Assembly: GCA_025808415.1 (NCBI GenBank)
Contig: CP075525.1
Coordinates: 496,001 to 560,000 of the forward strand
Source: Cyclobacteriaceae bacterium
GTDB taxonomy: Bacteria; Bacteroidota; Bacteroidia; Cytophagales; Cyclobacteriaceae
Direction of reading: 5' to 3'
DNA: 64,000 bases
Shown: positions 50,773 through 60,346 of the stretch, in pieces
Layout of the letters: each line of letters starts with the position of its first letter
Numbering within the stretch: position 1 is the first letter of the stretch
Program-made: the position numbers and the translations under genes
Notes under the pieces: model-generated
What the model was told of the DNA's origin: nothing
Seen by the model: the letters and a program-made list of their open reading frames with translations, nothing else
The model's database searches: none

Positions 50773-52962
50773 TTGAAAGGCATAATTTTTTTGAGGTCAC
50801 TTCTGATTTATTCCTTGTTAATCCTCCTGTTGCCATTGGCACTTATGGCACAGGAGGATTCTTTGCGCATACGTCAACTCAATGAAGTAGAAGTAAAGGC
50901 TCAAAGACTTCTGGACATGAGCCGCTTGCCGGAATCATCCGGCACCTACTTATGGTCGGGCAAGAAAAATGAGGTGATTAGTTTAGGGGGCACCAATGCG
51001 AACATAGCCGAGAAGACAGGTCGCCAGATATTCGCCAAAGTGCCGGGCGTATTTGTATACGATATGGATGGCAGTGGAAATCAAATGAATATTTCTACCC
51101 GTGGGCTTGACCCGCACCGCGGGTGGGAATTCAACATCCGCAGAAATGGTTCCATCACCAATTCGGATATGTATGGATATCCGGCCAGCCATTACAGTAT
51201 TCCAATGGAAGCTGTTGATCGGATTGAATTGGTTAGAGGTACTGGATCACTTCAATATGGTGCGCAATTCGGGGGCATGCTTAACTATGTAACGAAAGCC
51301 CCTGACAGTACACAAGCTTTTAGTCTTGAAAGCATTTCAACAGCAGGATCATACGGGTTATTAAGTACGTACATCGCGGCAAGCGGTACGGTTGGGAAAT
51401 TTCAATATGCCACGTATTACACTAAGCGGGTATCGGATGGGTATCGTGAAAACAGTGAAACTGATTATGATGCGCAGTCGTTGCAATTGATTTATTCCCC
51501 TGTTAATTCTTTAAAGCTTACAGCCGAATTAAGCCGGTCGAATTATTTGTATCGAATTCCCGGGCCACTTACAGATGAAATGTTTGCGCAAGATTCAAGA
51601 CAAGCAACCCGGTCGCGCAATTATTTTAATCCGGAAATTTATGTGCCGTCATTTCAGGTTGATTGGAAATTGAGCGACAATACAAAAGTATCATGGCTCA
51701 CTTCAGCGGTGTTGGGTGACCGCAATAGTGTTATGTTTGACAGGCCGGCCAATGTTCCGGATGTGATTGACCCAATAACCAATCAGTTTGCGCCACGCCA
51801 GGTTGACATTGATAATTTCAACAGTTATACTTCAGAGTTGCGCCTGCTTCATACGTATACTTTAAACAGACGGGAAAGCAAACTGGTAGCCGGTATGCAA
51901 TATTTCAATAACGATTTGCATCGCAGGCAACAAGGAAAAGGAACTACCGGTACCGATTTTGATCTCACCGTTACCGATCTAGTATTTGGTCGCGACATGC
52001 ACCTGAAGTCGACCAATGTTGCGCTGTTTGCAGAAAACAAGTTTCAAGTTACAGATGAGTTATCCATTACCCCGGGTATTCGCTATGAAACGGGCCAATC
52101 AAACCTAACCGGCATTATTTCCTATTACGATGCCGATGAGGTTCCGAATACAATCGAACATAAATTCCCTTTGTTGGGGGTTAGTGCCCGGTATTCGTTG
52201 AAACATGGATCGCTTTATGCCGGTTGGGCGCAAGCATACCGGCCGGTGATTTTTAAAGACATCATACCGGCATCGGTTTATGAACGTGTGGATAAAAACC
52301 TGAAGGATGCTTACGGGTATAACCTGGAAGCAGGCTTTCGCGGAAACACAAAACACCTGCGCTGGGATGTTGGCGTATTTCACTTGCAATACAACAACCG
52401 GCTTGGCGCACAAGCCCTACGCGATGGGCAGGATGAATTTTACATCTATCGCACGAATATCGGTAATTCAGCAACAACCGGAACAGAGCTATACTTGGAG
52501 TATGTGGCCCCGCTTTACAAGCGTGTTTCCTTATCAGCATTTACTTCAACAGCCGTGTTCAACAGCCGGTACACGCATGCACAAATCCGTTCTGGCGAAA
52601 GCAATGTGGACATCTCCGGTAATAAACTGGAAAGCGTTCCGGATGTGATCACACGCAATGGCATAACCCTGCGCTCGGCACTGGGAAGCGTATCGTTGCT
52701 TTATAGTTATGTGGGTAAAACATTTGCCGATGCCATGAACACGGTAAATCCTTCGGCTACAGGTGCAGTGGGTTTGGTGCCTGGCTACGGGTTGTTTGAT
52801 CTTAACTCAACGTTTGTCTTTCGTAGTGTTACGGTGCGAATAAATGTTAACAACATTACCAACAAACAATACTTTACCAAGCGTCCATCATTTTATCCGG
52901 GTCCTGGCATCTGGCCATCAGACGGCCGATCGCTTGTCGTTTCAGTAGGATTTAAAGTGTAG
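50773..52962 (+). CDS. TonB-dependent receptor (FecA-like)
   Basis: A 729-residue outer-membrane receptor. The start is a TTG at 50773; MKGIIFLRSLLIYSLLILLL gives the signal peptide before AQEDSLRIRQLNEVEVKAQR. The plug domain follows (GRQIFAKVPGVFVYDMDGSG, MNISTRGLDPHRGWEF, IELVRGTGSLQYGAQFGGML), then the 22-strand barrel with LNSTFVFRSVTVRINVNNIT and the C-terminal VSVGFKV. The plug reads like ferric-dicitrate/siderophore receptors, so iron is possible. It closes the outer-membrane/PAP2 operon; no TonB box was assigned with confidence. Confidence 0.9.
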   Translation: MKGIIFLRSLLIYSLLILLLPLALMAQEDSLRIRQLNEVEVKAQRLLDMSRLPESSGTYLWSGKKNEVISLGGTNANIAEKTGRQIFAKVPGVFVYDMDGSGNQMNISTRGLDPHRGWEFNIRRNGSITNSDMYGYPASHYSIPMEAVDRIELVRGTGSLQYGAQFGGMLNYVTKAPDSTQAFSLESISTAGSYGLLSTYIAASGTVGKFQYATYYTKRVSDGYRENSETDYDAQSLQLIYSPVNSLKLTAELSRSNYLYRIPGPLTDEMFAQDSRQATRSRNYFNPEIYVPSFQVDWKLSDNTKVSWLTSAVLGDRNSVMFDRPANVPDVIDPITNQFAPRQVDIDNFNSYTSELRLLHTYTLNRRESKLVAGMQYFNNDLHRRQQGKGTTGTDFDLTVTDLVFGRDMHLKSTNVALFAENKFQVTDELSITPGIRYETGQSNLTGIISYYDADEVPNTIEHKFPLLGVSARYSLKHGSLYAGWAQAYRPVIFKDIIPASVYERVDKNLKDAYGYNLEAGFRGNTKHLRWDVGVFHLQYNNRLGAQALRDGQDEFYIYRTNIGNSATTGTELYLEYVAPLYKRVSLSAFTSTAVFNSRYTHAQIRSGESNVDISGNKLESVPDVITRNGITLRSALGSVSLLYSYVGKTFADAMNTVNPSATGAVGLVPGYGLFDLNSTFVFRSVTVRINVNNITNKQYFTKRPSFYPGPGIWPSDGRSLVVSVGFKV

Positions 52963-52999
52963 GATGCAATTAGTCCATAGTCGATAGCCTCTGGATGGG

Positions 53000-53854
53000 T
53001 TAATTGAATTTATACCCTATGCTTAACCCAAGATTTAGCAATCGATAATTGACTTCATCTTTATAAGATTCAAAGATTCTAGGGTTGGTGTCTCGGTTTC
53101 CCAATGTTGAATAATAAGTAAAGTCTGCTGCTGAATAACTTAGTCTTAAGCCCACATCTACTCTAGCCAGTAGTTTATAAGTACCCTTTTGTCGCAAATT
53201 CCACTTGTGATAAATTTCAGCTACCCCTCCATACAATAAGCCCACAAGATTGGGCTGTGCCCCCAGGTGCCTGCGTATTGTTAATGGTGCAAAGTCTGAT
53301 TCTTTGAAACTGATTTCGTAATCGGGGTAGTCCATTATTCCTATGCCAAGCATGGGTCCAAAGTTTAACCCATTTCTTCTCCACGTAAGTTGATAATTTA
53401 AACCGCTGGAAATGGTTAAAACGGTGTAGTCAACTGCACGAATGCTAAAAGAGTTAAAGGGTGAACTTGAGGGGAATTTATTCAAGAAGTCGGAGGCACC
53501 TTGAGCATTTACTGCATTCCTGGTGAATCCGGCTTGGGCCAGCATAAGCCATTTTTGGTTTAGCCTGTAGGCGAAGTGGATGTTAATAAAACTCCCTTTT
53601 ATGGCTGCACCTGAGCTTTCCCTGGCATAATTTTCGACTCTTATATAAGGCGGATACGGATCGTTATTGTAAACCCGCACTATTTTTTCAGGTGATGATT
53701 TGGCAAATGAACCAAGAGGAATGGCCCATCCGGAGGAAATAGAGATCGAAATTCGGCTGCTGTCGGGGTTATTACCTTGACCAAAAGCGGCCAGGCTCAT
53801 GTAAAACATGAGTGAAAGAATGAAAGCAGTTTTTTGATTTAGAAATGGTAACAT
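53000..53854 (-). CDS. Outer-membrane beta-barrel-like protein, paralog 1
   Basis: A 284-residue protein from ATG 53854 (MLPFLNQKTAFILSLMFYMS), which gives the best signal peptide; an ATG at 53866 is 4 codons upstream. Strands such as ISISISSGWAIPLGSFAKSS, WLMLAQAGFTRNAVNAQG and LSIGYKFN-type ending fit an outer-membrane barrel. Its upstream neighbour has the same layout, and the two overlap. Function unknown. Confidence 0.65.
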   Translation of the reverse strand: MLPFLNQKTAFILSLMFYMSLAAFGQGNNPDSSRISISISSGWAIPLGSFAKSSPEKIVRVYNNDPYPPYIRVENYARESSGAAIKGSFINIHFAYRLNQKWLMLAQAGFTRNAVNAQGASDFLNKFPSSSPFNSFSIRAVDYTVLTISSGLNYQLTWRRNGLNFGPMLGIGIMDYPDYEISFKESDFAPLTIRRHLGAQPNLVGLLYGGVAEIYHKWNLRQKGTYKLLARVDVGLRLSYSAADFTYYSTLGNRDTNPRIFESYKDEVNYRLLNLGLSIGYKFN

Positions 53855-54630
53855 ACTTTCAGGCATGGCAATAGCTGCCGATAGTTAATGGTGTCAACAA
53901 ATAGAAACGATGATGAACCGCCAACCGGATGAAGGCCAATTTCATACAAGAAGTCTGCAAAACGATACCTAATTTGTAAGGCCGTACTTAAATGGCGAGA
54001 AAGTCTATAGCCCACTTCGCCATTTACCCCCATGGTGTATGATTTGCTCACCGGTTTAAATCCAATATGGTACAGGGGATAATTATTCCCTGAGCTATTC
54101 TCAATAATTGATACATCATAGAAGGGATAGTCCATAACAGCAAGGCCAACATCTATTCCCATACTACCGTAGAAATGTTTCCAGTGTTTTATTTTCCTCA
54201 CTCCAAGGGTATAGAACATTGCCTGATAATCGTCCTGATTCACCATAATGCGCGAAGTATTCTGCATATCAAGTTGATCATTAAGGTAGGCATTAACTAC
54301 TCCGGTTTCTACGGGGTTTAATGTGCTGGTTGCAGTAAGCGAGAATGCCCAATTTGATTTAAGCGTATAACTCACCTCGGCATTCCAAGCATGTCCATTC
54401 AACGCTGCTGAATTGCCGCGCTTATTAAATCCATTGAATATTGGAAATCCTGCTTCGCTTGTTATTACTGAGCTTTCAGGATTAGAAGACCTGTAGGCTC
54501 CGAATGGGATAGCTAAACCACCTGAAAAGGAAATATCCCAACCTGACATTTTTGATTCCTGTGCAAACGACAATACCGGAATAGTTGCAGTGAATATTGC
54601 CAGCATGCAACCTTGTTGAAGCCTATTCAT
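53839..54630 (-). CDS. Outer-membrane beta-barrel-like protein, paralog 2
   Basis: A 263-residue protein with signal peptide (MNRLQQGCMLAIFTATIPVL). Its lead WDISFSGGLAIPFGAYRSSN corresponds to ISISSGWAIPLGSFAKSS in the next gene, and both have a GIDVGLAVMDYPFYDVSI/GIGIMDYPDYEISF block, so they arose by tandem duplication. The 3' end overlaps the next gene's start by 16-28 bp, meaning joint translation is likely. Confidence 0.65.
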   Translation of the reverse strand: MNRLQQGCMLAIFTATIPVLSFAQESKMSGWDISFSGGLAIPFGAYRSSNPESSVITSEAGFPIFNGFNKRGNSAALNGHAWNAEVSYTLKSNWAFSLTATSTLNPVETGVVNAYLNDQLDMQNTSRIMVNQDDYQAMFYTLGVRKIKHWKHFYGSMGIDVGLAVMDYPFYDVSIIENSSGNNYPLYHIGFKPVSKSYTMGVNGEVGYRLSRHLSTALQIRYRFADFLYEIGLHPVGGSSSFLFVDTINYRQLLPCLKVCYHF

Positions 54631-54643
54631 TTTTTAAAGTTGG

Positions 54644-55033
54644 TTAACGCTTCCTCATCGCCTTAAATGGAAACACCATGCCCATAGCGGCCAGGCCGCC
54701 CTCCATCTGGTCTTCATTCATGGACGCCTGAAATTGTACGGATGTACCTGAATAATAAAGTTCACCGGTGGCTTTCTTTTCACTTTCGTTCCAGTTGAAA
54801 GATTCAAACGGCAAATCGTTACCGTTAGTGTTTAAGGATGCAGCATAACCATCACCATTTTTTGAAACCGTCATGATGCCGGAAAAATTTCCTTCAGGTG
54901 TATCCGTAATAGAATACTCCCACTGGCCTTCCGGTGTTGGGGCTTTTACTTTTGATGCAGAAGTTGTTTTTTGAGTGGAAGAACAGGCGGTTAACAGGGT
55001 GGCTGCCATCAGGAACAGTAAAAATTTTCTCAT
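54644..55033 (-). CDS. Small lipoprotein of unknown function
   Basis: A 129-residue lipoprotein from ATG 55033 (MRKFLLFLMAATLLTACSST, Cys17). The body, TPEGQWEYSITDTPEGNFSG and SFNWNESEKKATGELYYSG, looks like a small beta-barrel sandwich. It precedes the two barrel paralogs, with 13 bp between. Function unknown. Confidence 0.7.
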   Translation of the reverse strand: MRKFLLFLMAATLLTACSSTQKTTSASKVKAPTPEGQWEYSITDTPEGNFSGIMTVSKNGDGYAASLNTNGNDLPFESFNWNESEKKATGELYYSGTSVQFQASMNEDQMEGGLAAMGMVFPFKAMRKR

Positions 55034-55443
55034 AAAGGTTGCGCATTTGTGTTTCCCGAAGATACGCGATTGGACTGAAAAAAGACAAATCATCACTACC
55101 GTGAGATTATGCCAATACTAAAAGCCATCTCAAAAATACCATTATTGAAACCACAGAGTACACAAAGGTCTGCACAAAGGGCACAAAGCGCTACAATTCA
55201 GCGGCTTCTTCCCTGTGAACTTTGTTCTTTCTTTTTGCCCTTGGTGGTTAAACTTATTTTTTTTGAGATTCTAGTCAGCCCATCATTGAGAACAGAAGAG
55301 ATGGGGTGCGTATTGGGGTGAAGCAATCTCCATCTTCAAGTTTAGTTCCCACTATTATAGTGTGGGATTGCTTCGCTCCAATACTTATTCCTTGGCTTCC
55401 GCTTGCAATGAGGGGTATGTTGTTTTTACACAGGTCACTTTTG
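55034..55443. repeat. 410-bp gene-free stretch with palindromic repeats
   Basis: No convincing frame. It contains an imperfect inverted repeat (AACCACAGAGTACACAAAGG at 55149; right arm CTTTGTTCTTTC...GGTGGTT ending at 55250). It also holds a nested hairpin at 55320-55374: outer 9-bp stem GAAGCAATC/GATTGCTTC, inner TCCCAC/GTGGGA. The last part resembles the GATTGCTTCGCTCC-type repeats scattered in many bacterial genomes. Confidence 0.5.
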
Positions 55444-56733
55444 TTACTCAAATAAATCCTTTTGTATATCTTCTGTTGACTTATCAGTATACAGCGGAAG
55501 TTTGTTCAGGTTTTTGGTGAGCAGGGCTTCATCCATTTCAATGCCTTTTTGTTCGGCATCGGTTTTACGTTCGCGTATTTCAATCTCGAGTTCCTTATTG
55601 CTGATCTGCCTCGCCCTGCGTTCAATGGGAGGGTTGAGTTTTTCGGCCTTTTCAAATTCAATAACCTTGTCGAGAAAATCTTTTGGCAGGTCTGCCTCGC
55701 TGCGGTACACCAATTCAAAAAATTGCTTGGCGAAAAAACCGTCAATCTGAATTCTTCTTTTCGATAGGTGTACGAACTTGCCGATTACCCGACAGATATT
55801 TTCACGCTCCTCAGGGCTTAACTGTTCGGCAAATTCATAGTCTTCAATTTTACGCAGTGAGAGAATGATGGGCTCCAATGCATCTATGGAAATCACATAA
55901 ACCGTATAGTCACTCAGTTTATATTCAAATTGTTCTACTACATCAAGTGTGTTAGTAGGTACAACCAAAAAAACCTCCCTTCGAACATTTTCTTCCTTTA
56001 CGTACTTGCTTACACTTTCAGCCTGGTTGCGCAGGTAAAGCGGGAAGTTTGAAAGGTCATCGCTACCCGGGCTTTTGGCATCGAATACAATAAACTCATC
56101 ATTGATCTTTAGGGTATTGTCGGGTTTGCCTTTAAACGGCACCGACTCCAAATATTCTACACCGTGCTTATTGCAGATAATTTTTATCCGGTTTTTTACA
56201 TCGGCCTCATGTTTCGACCAGGTTTCTTTCAGTCTTCGCAGCCGCTCGTATACAGCTTGTTTTTCTTTCTCTTCCTTATCGCTCCGCTCCTTTAATATGT
56301 CTTCGCGTAATTTAAAAAGTTGGTTTACGGCTTTATCGTATTCGGTTCTCCGTTGCTCTTCTTTGGCTTTCAGTTGAAGGATTTCTTCGCGCAACCGGCC
56401 ACATTCTCTATCGAGCAGGTCAACTTTGCTTTTAAAAGCCTCTTTCTCATTGGCTAATTCGGTGCCGCGTTTCAGGTAGTTATCGTTTTTTTCCTTGAGT
56501 ACGCTAATTTCTTTTTGAAAGTTTATTTTGTCCTCGTTAATCCTTTCAATTGATCCTTCAAGTTTTAGATTATCGGCTTGTAACGCATTCACTTCCGACA
56601 CCAGCTTTTGCAGGTCGGCACTCGTTTCAATCAACAGGGTGCGAATCCTGCCCCAATGAAACAGCCTGTCCCATAGCGTGAAGGTCTTAAGGTCGTTAAA
56701 GAGTTTTTTAATGTTGTCGATACCACTGTCCAT
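55444..56733 (-). CDS. Coiled-coil protein with RmuC-like nuclease-fold domain
   Basis: A 429-residue protein. Residues about 35-185 form a long coiled coil (LQKLVSEVNALQADNLKLEG through EEKEKQAVYERLRRLKETW). A PD-(D/E)xK-like site follows at residues about 205-230: KPDNTLKINDEFIVFDAKSP, the layout of the RmuC family (PD...DAK). Then come LRNQAESVSKYVKEENV and an all-helical C-terminus. RmuC is linked to limiting DNA rearrangement in E. coli; this member is divergent and its function is unproven. Flanked by gene-free DNA and rocD. Confidence 0.6.
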   Translation of the reverse strand: MDSGIDNIKKLFNDLKTFTLWDRLFHWGRIRTLLIETSADLQKLVSEVNALQADNLKLEGSIERINEDKINFQKEISVLKEKNDNYLKRGTELANEKEAFKSKVDLLDRECGRLREEILQLKAKEEQRRTEYDKAVNQLFKLREDILKERSDKEEKEKQAVYERLRRLKETWSKHEADVKNRIKIICNKHGVEYLESVPFKGKPDNTLKINDEFIVFDAKSPGSDDLSNFPLYLRNQAESVSKYVKEENVRREVFLVVPTNTLDVVEQFEYKLSDYTVYVISIDALEPIILSLRKIEDYEFAEQLSPEERENICRVIGKFVHLSKRRIQIDGFFAKQFFELVYRSEADLPKDFLDKVIEFEKAEKLNPPIERRARQISNKELEIEIRERKTDAEQKGIEMDEALLTKNLNKLPLYTDKSTEDIQKDLFE

Positions 56734-56892
56734 AGGTGTAAAGGTAATTCAATTATGCCGATGCTTCGGCTAATATCAAAACCGATAACTGACAAGGCGT
56801 GTCATTGATCCAGTACATCAGGAAACCATTGGCTTTCAGTACCTTATTTGATAACTTGCGCCCTTAATTTCGTAGTAAAAGCATATAATTTT

Positions 56893-58152
56893 ATGGTAGA
56901 AGCCATTTCAAACAGCAGGGAAGCGATTTTGTTGGAAGATCAGTACGGGGCACACAACTACCATCCGTTGCCGGTAGTATTGAGCAAAGGCGAGGGTGTG
57001 TTTTTGTGGGACGTGGAAGGCAAACGCTACTACGATTTTTTGTCGGCTTACAGTGCCGTTAACCAAGGCCATTGCCACCCGCGTATTATCCATGCGTTGA
57101 TTGAACAGGCTAAAGAACTCACGTTAACGTCACGTGCTTTTTATAATGATAAACTCGGCCTTGCCGAAAAGTATGTCTGCGAAACGTTCGGCTACCAAAA
57201 GGCTTTGTTCATGAACAGTGGGGCGGAGGCCAATGAAACCGCCATTAAACTGGCACGCAAGTGGGGTTACACCAAAAAGGGCATTCCTGAAAATGAAGCA
57301 GTGATTGTAGCGGTAAAGAAAAATTTTCATGGACGCACGACCACCATTATTTCTGCATCTACTGATCCTTCTGCCCGCAAGGGCTTCGGACCGTTTATGC
57401 CGGGTTTTGAAATTGTTGATTATGATAATATCCCTGCACTGGAAAAAGCATTGGCCAATCCTAACGTATGCGGCCTTTGGATTGAACCCATGCAGGGGGA
57501 GGCAGGTGTATATGTTCCGGCCGAAGGTTATTTAAAAACTGCAGAGAATTTATGTGAGCAGCACAATGTGTTGCTTATGATGGATGAAATCCAGACCGGC
57601 ATTGCGCGCACCGGTAAAATGTTGGCCAGCGATCATGAAGATGTGCGCCCGGATTTGTTGATTTTGGGCAAGGCCTTGAGCGGAGGGGTGCTTCCGGTTT
57701 CGGTAGTGTTGGCCGATGATGAAATTATGCTTGTGATCAAACCCGGTGAACATGGTTCAACCTTTGGCGGTAACCCGCTGGCTGCCGTAGTATGCATAGA
57801 GGCCTTGCGGGTGGTGAAAGACGAAAACCTTGCCGAACGCGCTGATCACCTCGGAAGAATTTTCCGTGAACGCATGCAGGCATTGATCAAAAAATCGGAT
57901 TTGATAATGTTAGTACGCGGCAAGGGTTTATTGAACGCAATAGTAATTAACGATACACCACAAAGCCTGCCTGCCGGACAGGCAGGCGAAACCGCCTGGA
58001 ATATTTGTGTAGAGTTTTCGAAGAATGGTTTATTAGCCAAACCGACTCATGGTAATATTATTCGGTTGGCACCTCCCCTGGTGATTACGGAAGAGCAGCT
58101 TCATGAGTGTTGCGATATTATCGAAAAGGTAATCTTAAATTTCAAGAAGTAG
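56893..58152 (+). CDS. rocD: Ornithine-oxo-acid transaminase
   Basis: A 419-residue PLP enzyme converting ornithine to glutamate semialdehyde; the ATG at 56893 ([20 protein letters not shown]) gives the usual start. Class III aminotransferase blocks: [51 protein letters not shown] and the PLP lysine in [13 protein letters not shown] palindromic element (57965-57987) inserts an [12 protein letters not shown] peptide near the C-terminus ([19 protein letters not shown]) without breaking the frame. Its 3' end overlaps the convergent glycosylase gene by 11 bp. Confidence 0.95.
   Translation: MVEAISNSREAILLEDQYGAHNYHPLPVVLSKGEGVFLWDVEGKRYYDFLSAYSAVNQGHCHPRIIHALIEQAKELTLTSRAFYNDKLGLAEKYVCETFGYQKALFMNSGAEANETAIKLARKWGYTKKGIPENEAVIVAVKKNFHGRTTTIISASTDPSARKGFGPFMPGFEIVDYDNIPALEKALANPNVCGLWIEPMQGEAGVYVPAEGYLKTAENLCEQHNVLLMMDEIQTGIARTGKMLASDHEDVRPDLLILGKALSGGVLPVSVVLADDEIMLVIKPGEHGSTFGGNPLAAVVCIEALRVVKDENLAERADHLGRIFRERMQALIKKSDLIMLVRGKGLLNAIVINDTPQSLPAGQAGETAWNICVEFSKNGLLAKPTHGNIIRLAPPLVITEEQLHECCDIIEKVILNFKK
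57965..57987. repeat. Palindromic element inside rocD
   Basis: GCCTGCCTG-CCGGA-CAGGCAGGC, a 9-bp perfect stem with a 5-nt loop, translated in frame as SLPAGQAG. Short GC-rich palindromes of this kind are known to insert in coding regions. Confidence 0.75.
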
Positions 58153-59032
58153 ATTCAAGGCTTTTCCATAAGTACAACGTAGCGTACGACTCCCAACGAG
58201 AATAGTTATTAAATATTTTTTTTATCTGATCGAGGCCTGGCTTTTTAGCAAGCCCAAGTTGGTTTTTTAAAGCGTTGTGCAAGCCGGCATCTTCAAGCGG
58301 AAAGGCGTTTGGATAGCGGAAGGTTTTCATCAATGCGTAATTGGCCGTCCAGTTGCCAACACCCTTTAGTGCCATCAGTTTTTCTTTGGCCTCTTCAAAG
58401 GCCAAGCCAGTGAGTTGATTTTTTGAGATAATTCTTTCGGCAAAGGCTTTTGCAATGCCTGTACAATAATTACTCTTTTGTCGCGAGAATTGCAGCGGAA
58501 GCAAGTCCGCATCGGTTAACCGGGCAACCATTTCGGCTGACGGGAAAAGATAGTAGGTGTTTCCGTTCCATTGAATGGCATCGCCAAATTTTTCAACAAA
58601 GCGTTGCTTTAAAGTATAGGCAAAGTCAAGATTAATTTGTTGGCCAAGCACAGCCCACACCAGCGATTCAAACAAATCGGGCTGACCCACAATCCGGTAA
58701 CCAAAGTACTTTTTAATCAACGGCCCCAGGATTTCATCATTTTGTGCCATCCGGTAAAATGGCTTCAGGTCAGTATCCAGATCAAACCACTCGGTTACAA
58801 ATTGCTTTACTCTTTCTTGGTGAGACAAGGTTGGCTTGCCGTTTAGGAAATCTATAATCAACAACCCATTTTTCTCTTCTACACGAAACAGGATTACTTC
58901 GGTATCAATTCGAATGGCTTTATAAACGGCCTTGTCATATAGTGTATGCAGTAATTCTTTGGGCGATCTTTTTAAAAATTGAAAGCATAAGTTGTAATCA
59001 AACTCTTTTGGAGGTGTGAGCGTAAGCATCAT
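58142..59032 (-). CDS. alkA: DNA-3-methyladenine glycosylase II-like protein
   Basis: A 296-residue HhH-GPD base-excision glycosylase. The helix-hairpin-helix GPD region is [37 protein letters not shown], with the catalytic Asp in LEDAGL. The N-terminal AlkA-type domain ([23 protein letters not shown]) is present. It removes alkylated bases from DNA. The gene is at the convergent 3' overlap with rocD. Confidence 0.88.
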   Translation of the reverse strand: MMLTLTPPKEFDYNLCFQFLKRSPKELLHTLYDKAVYKAIRIDTEVILFRVEEKNGLLIIDFLNGKPTLSHQERVKQFVTEWFDLDTDLKPFYRMAQNDEILGPLIKKYFGYRIVGQPDLFESLVWAVLGQQINLDFAYTLKQRFVEKFGDAIQWNGNTYYLFPSAEMVARLTDADLLPLQFSRQKSNYCTGIAKAFAERIISKNQLTGLAFEEAKEKLMALKGVGNWTANYALMKTFRYPNAFPLEDAGLHNALKNQLGLAKKPGLDQIKKIFNNYSRWESYATLYLWKSLESTS

Positions 59033-59219
59033 GCGGGAAAATAAGTTTAAAGAATCCTGGAAAGCAAGGTGTGACTACTGATCAGCAAGTTTCAGGTTGA
59101 ACCGTGGTTAGGTATACTCCAATTTTATGTTGAAATTATGACCGATGAAACCTGTTGACGCCATGAATTGGGATAGGGTATATGAATCATTAACTGAAAA
59201 ATGGTTGGGGAAATTCAGT

Positions 59220-60278
59220 TCACGCACGCTGCAGCAGGTGAGTTGCTCGCGTAAACACGTTTTCCGCGGTAATGGAAGTCAAGCAGGCAAAATCGCCCCG
59301 ATGACAGGTTTTTGTTCCGAAAACCGAACACGGCCGGCAGGGCAGTTCGTCACGGCTTGTTTGAAGTATGCTCTCTTTGCCTTTTCCGTAAGGGGCAAAA
59401 CCAACATCGGGATGAGTTCCACCCCAGATTGACAAAAGGGGCGTACTACAAAGGGCTGCCAGGTGCATGTTGGACGAGTCGGTGCAGATCATTAAATCCA
59501 ACTGGTGCATCAGGGCAATTTCCTGTTGCAGTTTTAATTGACCGGCCACCACCACGCAATGTTCCGGAAATAGTTCGTGAAGGTCGTTGAAGTAATCGAT
59601 TTCAATTTCGCCTCCACCAAACAGAAAAATTTTTGTCGAATGTTTTTTGATCAATGAATCGATCAATACCGGGTAGTTGGCAATCGGCCAGATTTTGGAA
59701 GGATGAAGGGCAAAGGGTGCTATGCCAACCCAAGGTTCTTTTTTAATGAATTGATTTTTGTTAAGCCATTCAGCAACAATGTTTTTCGACTCGGTGGAAG
59801 GAATCAAATAGGGCCCTGGGATTATTGGAAAATCAAAACCGGCACGCTGCAAAACTTCCCGGTAACGCTCAACGGTGTGAGGCAAGGGTTTAACAATTTT
59901 TCTCTCCCTCCTCACAAAAGCCTTTTTTTCGGCACGCCCCTTTTTAAACACCAATACTTTTTTCCCGGCCAGTTTAAACAGGTTTCGCAATACCATGGTG
60001 CGTACATGGTCGTGCATGTCAATGACTACAGAATAATTGGCGCGGGCCAGAAGCGTTATAAACAATTTCCGAATGCCAAAAAAGCCCGCATATTTTTTGT
60101 CTACATCAGCCTCATATACCAGTACGCGTGCTATGCCTTCAAAAAAAGCTGCGAACTTCGGCCGGGTTACTACTTTTACCTCAACATCAGGATAAGCGGC
60201 AACCAATGAACGGATAACGGGTACCAGCAGCACTACATCGCCCATGGCAGAAAATCGCAGGATCAGGATTTTTCTCAT
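59220..60278 (-). CDS. Glycosyltransferase family 9 (heptosyltransferase-like)
   Basis: A 352-residue protein from ATG 60278 (MRKILILRFSAMGDVVLLVP), the family start; an ATG at 60293 adds five residues. GT9 motifs: FALHPSKIWPIANYPVLIDSL and LMICTDSSNMHLAALCSTPL...WGGTHPDVGFAPYG. Members add heptose or similar sugars to the LPS core from nucleotide-activated donors. It is followed (upstream in transcription order by 69 bp) by a DUF4254 gene, a common pairing in this phylum. Confidence 0.92.
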   Translation of the reverse strand: MRKILILRFSAMGDVVLLVPVIRSLVAAYPDVEVKVVTRPKFAAFFEGIARVLVYEADVDKKYAGFFGIRKLFITLLARANYSVVIDMHDHVRTMVLRNLFKLAGKKVLVFKKGRAEKKAFVRRERKIVKPLPHTVERYREVLQRAGFDFPIIPGPYLIPSTESKNIVAEWLNKNQFIKKEPWVGIAPFALHPSKIWPIANYPVLIDSLIKKHSTKIFLFGGGEIEIDYFNDLHELFPEHCVVVAGQLKLQQEIALMHQLDLMICTDSSNMHLAALCSTPLLSIWGGTHPDVGFAPYGKGKESILQTSRDELPCRPCSVFGTKTCHRGDFACLTSITAENVFTRATHLLQRA

Positions 60279-60346
60279 ATTCTTAAGTTGCATTCAACAA
60301 GCTTTGCGCGAAAATTCTGGTTGCCAACCTTAAACCTGCCGAATGG

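Noticed and set aside
59145..59432. Open frame on + (MKPVDAMNWDRVYESLTEKW...)
   Set aside because: Most of it overlaps the 3' end of the GT9 gene in the antisense direction and turns into shadow sequence; only the first 25 residues look coding-like. At best a relic.
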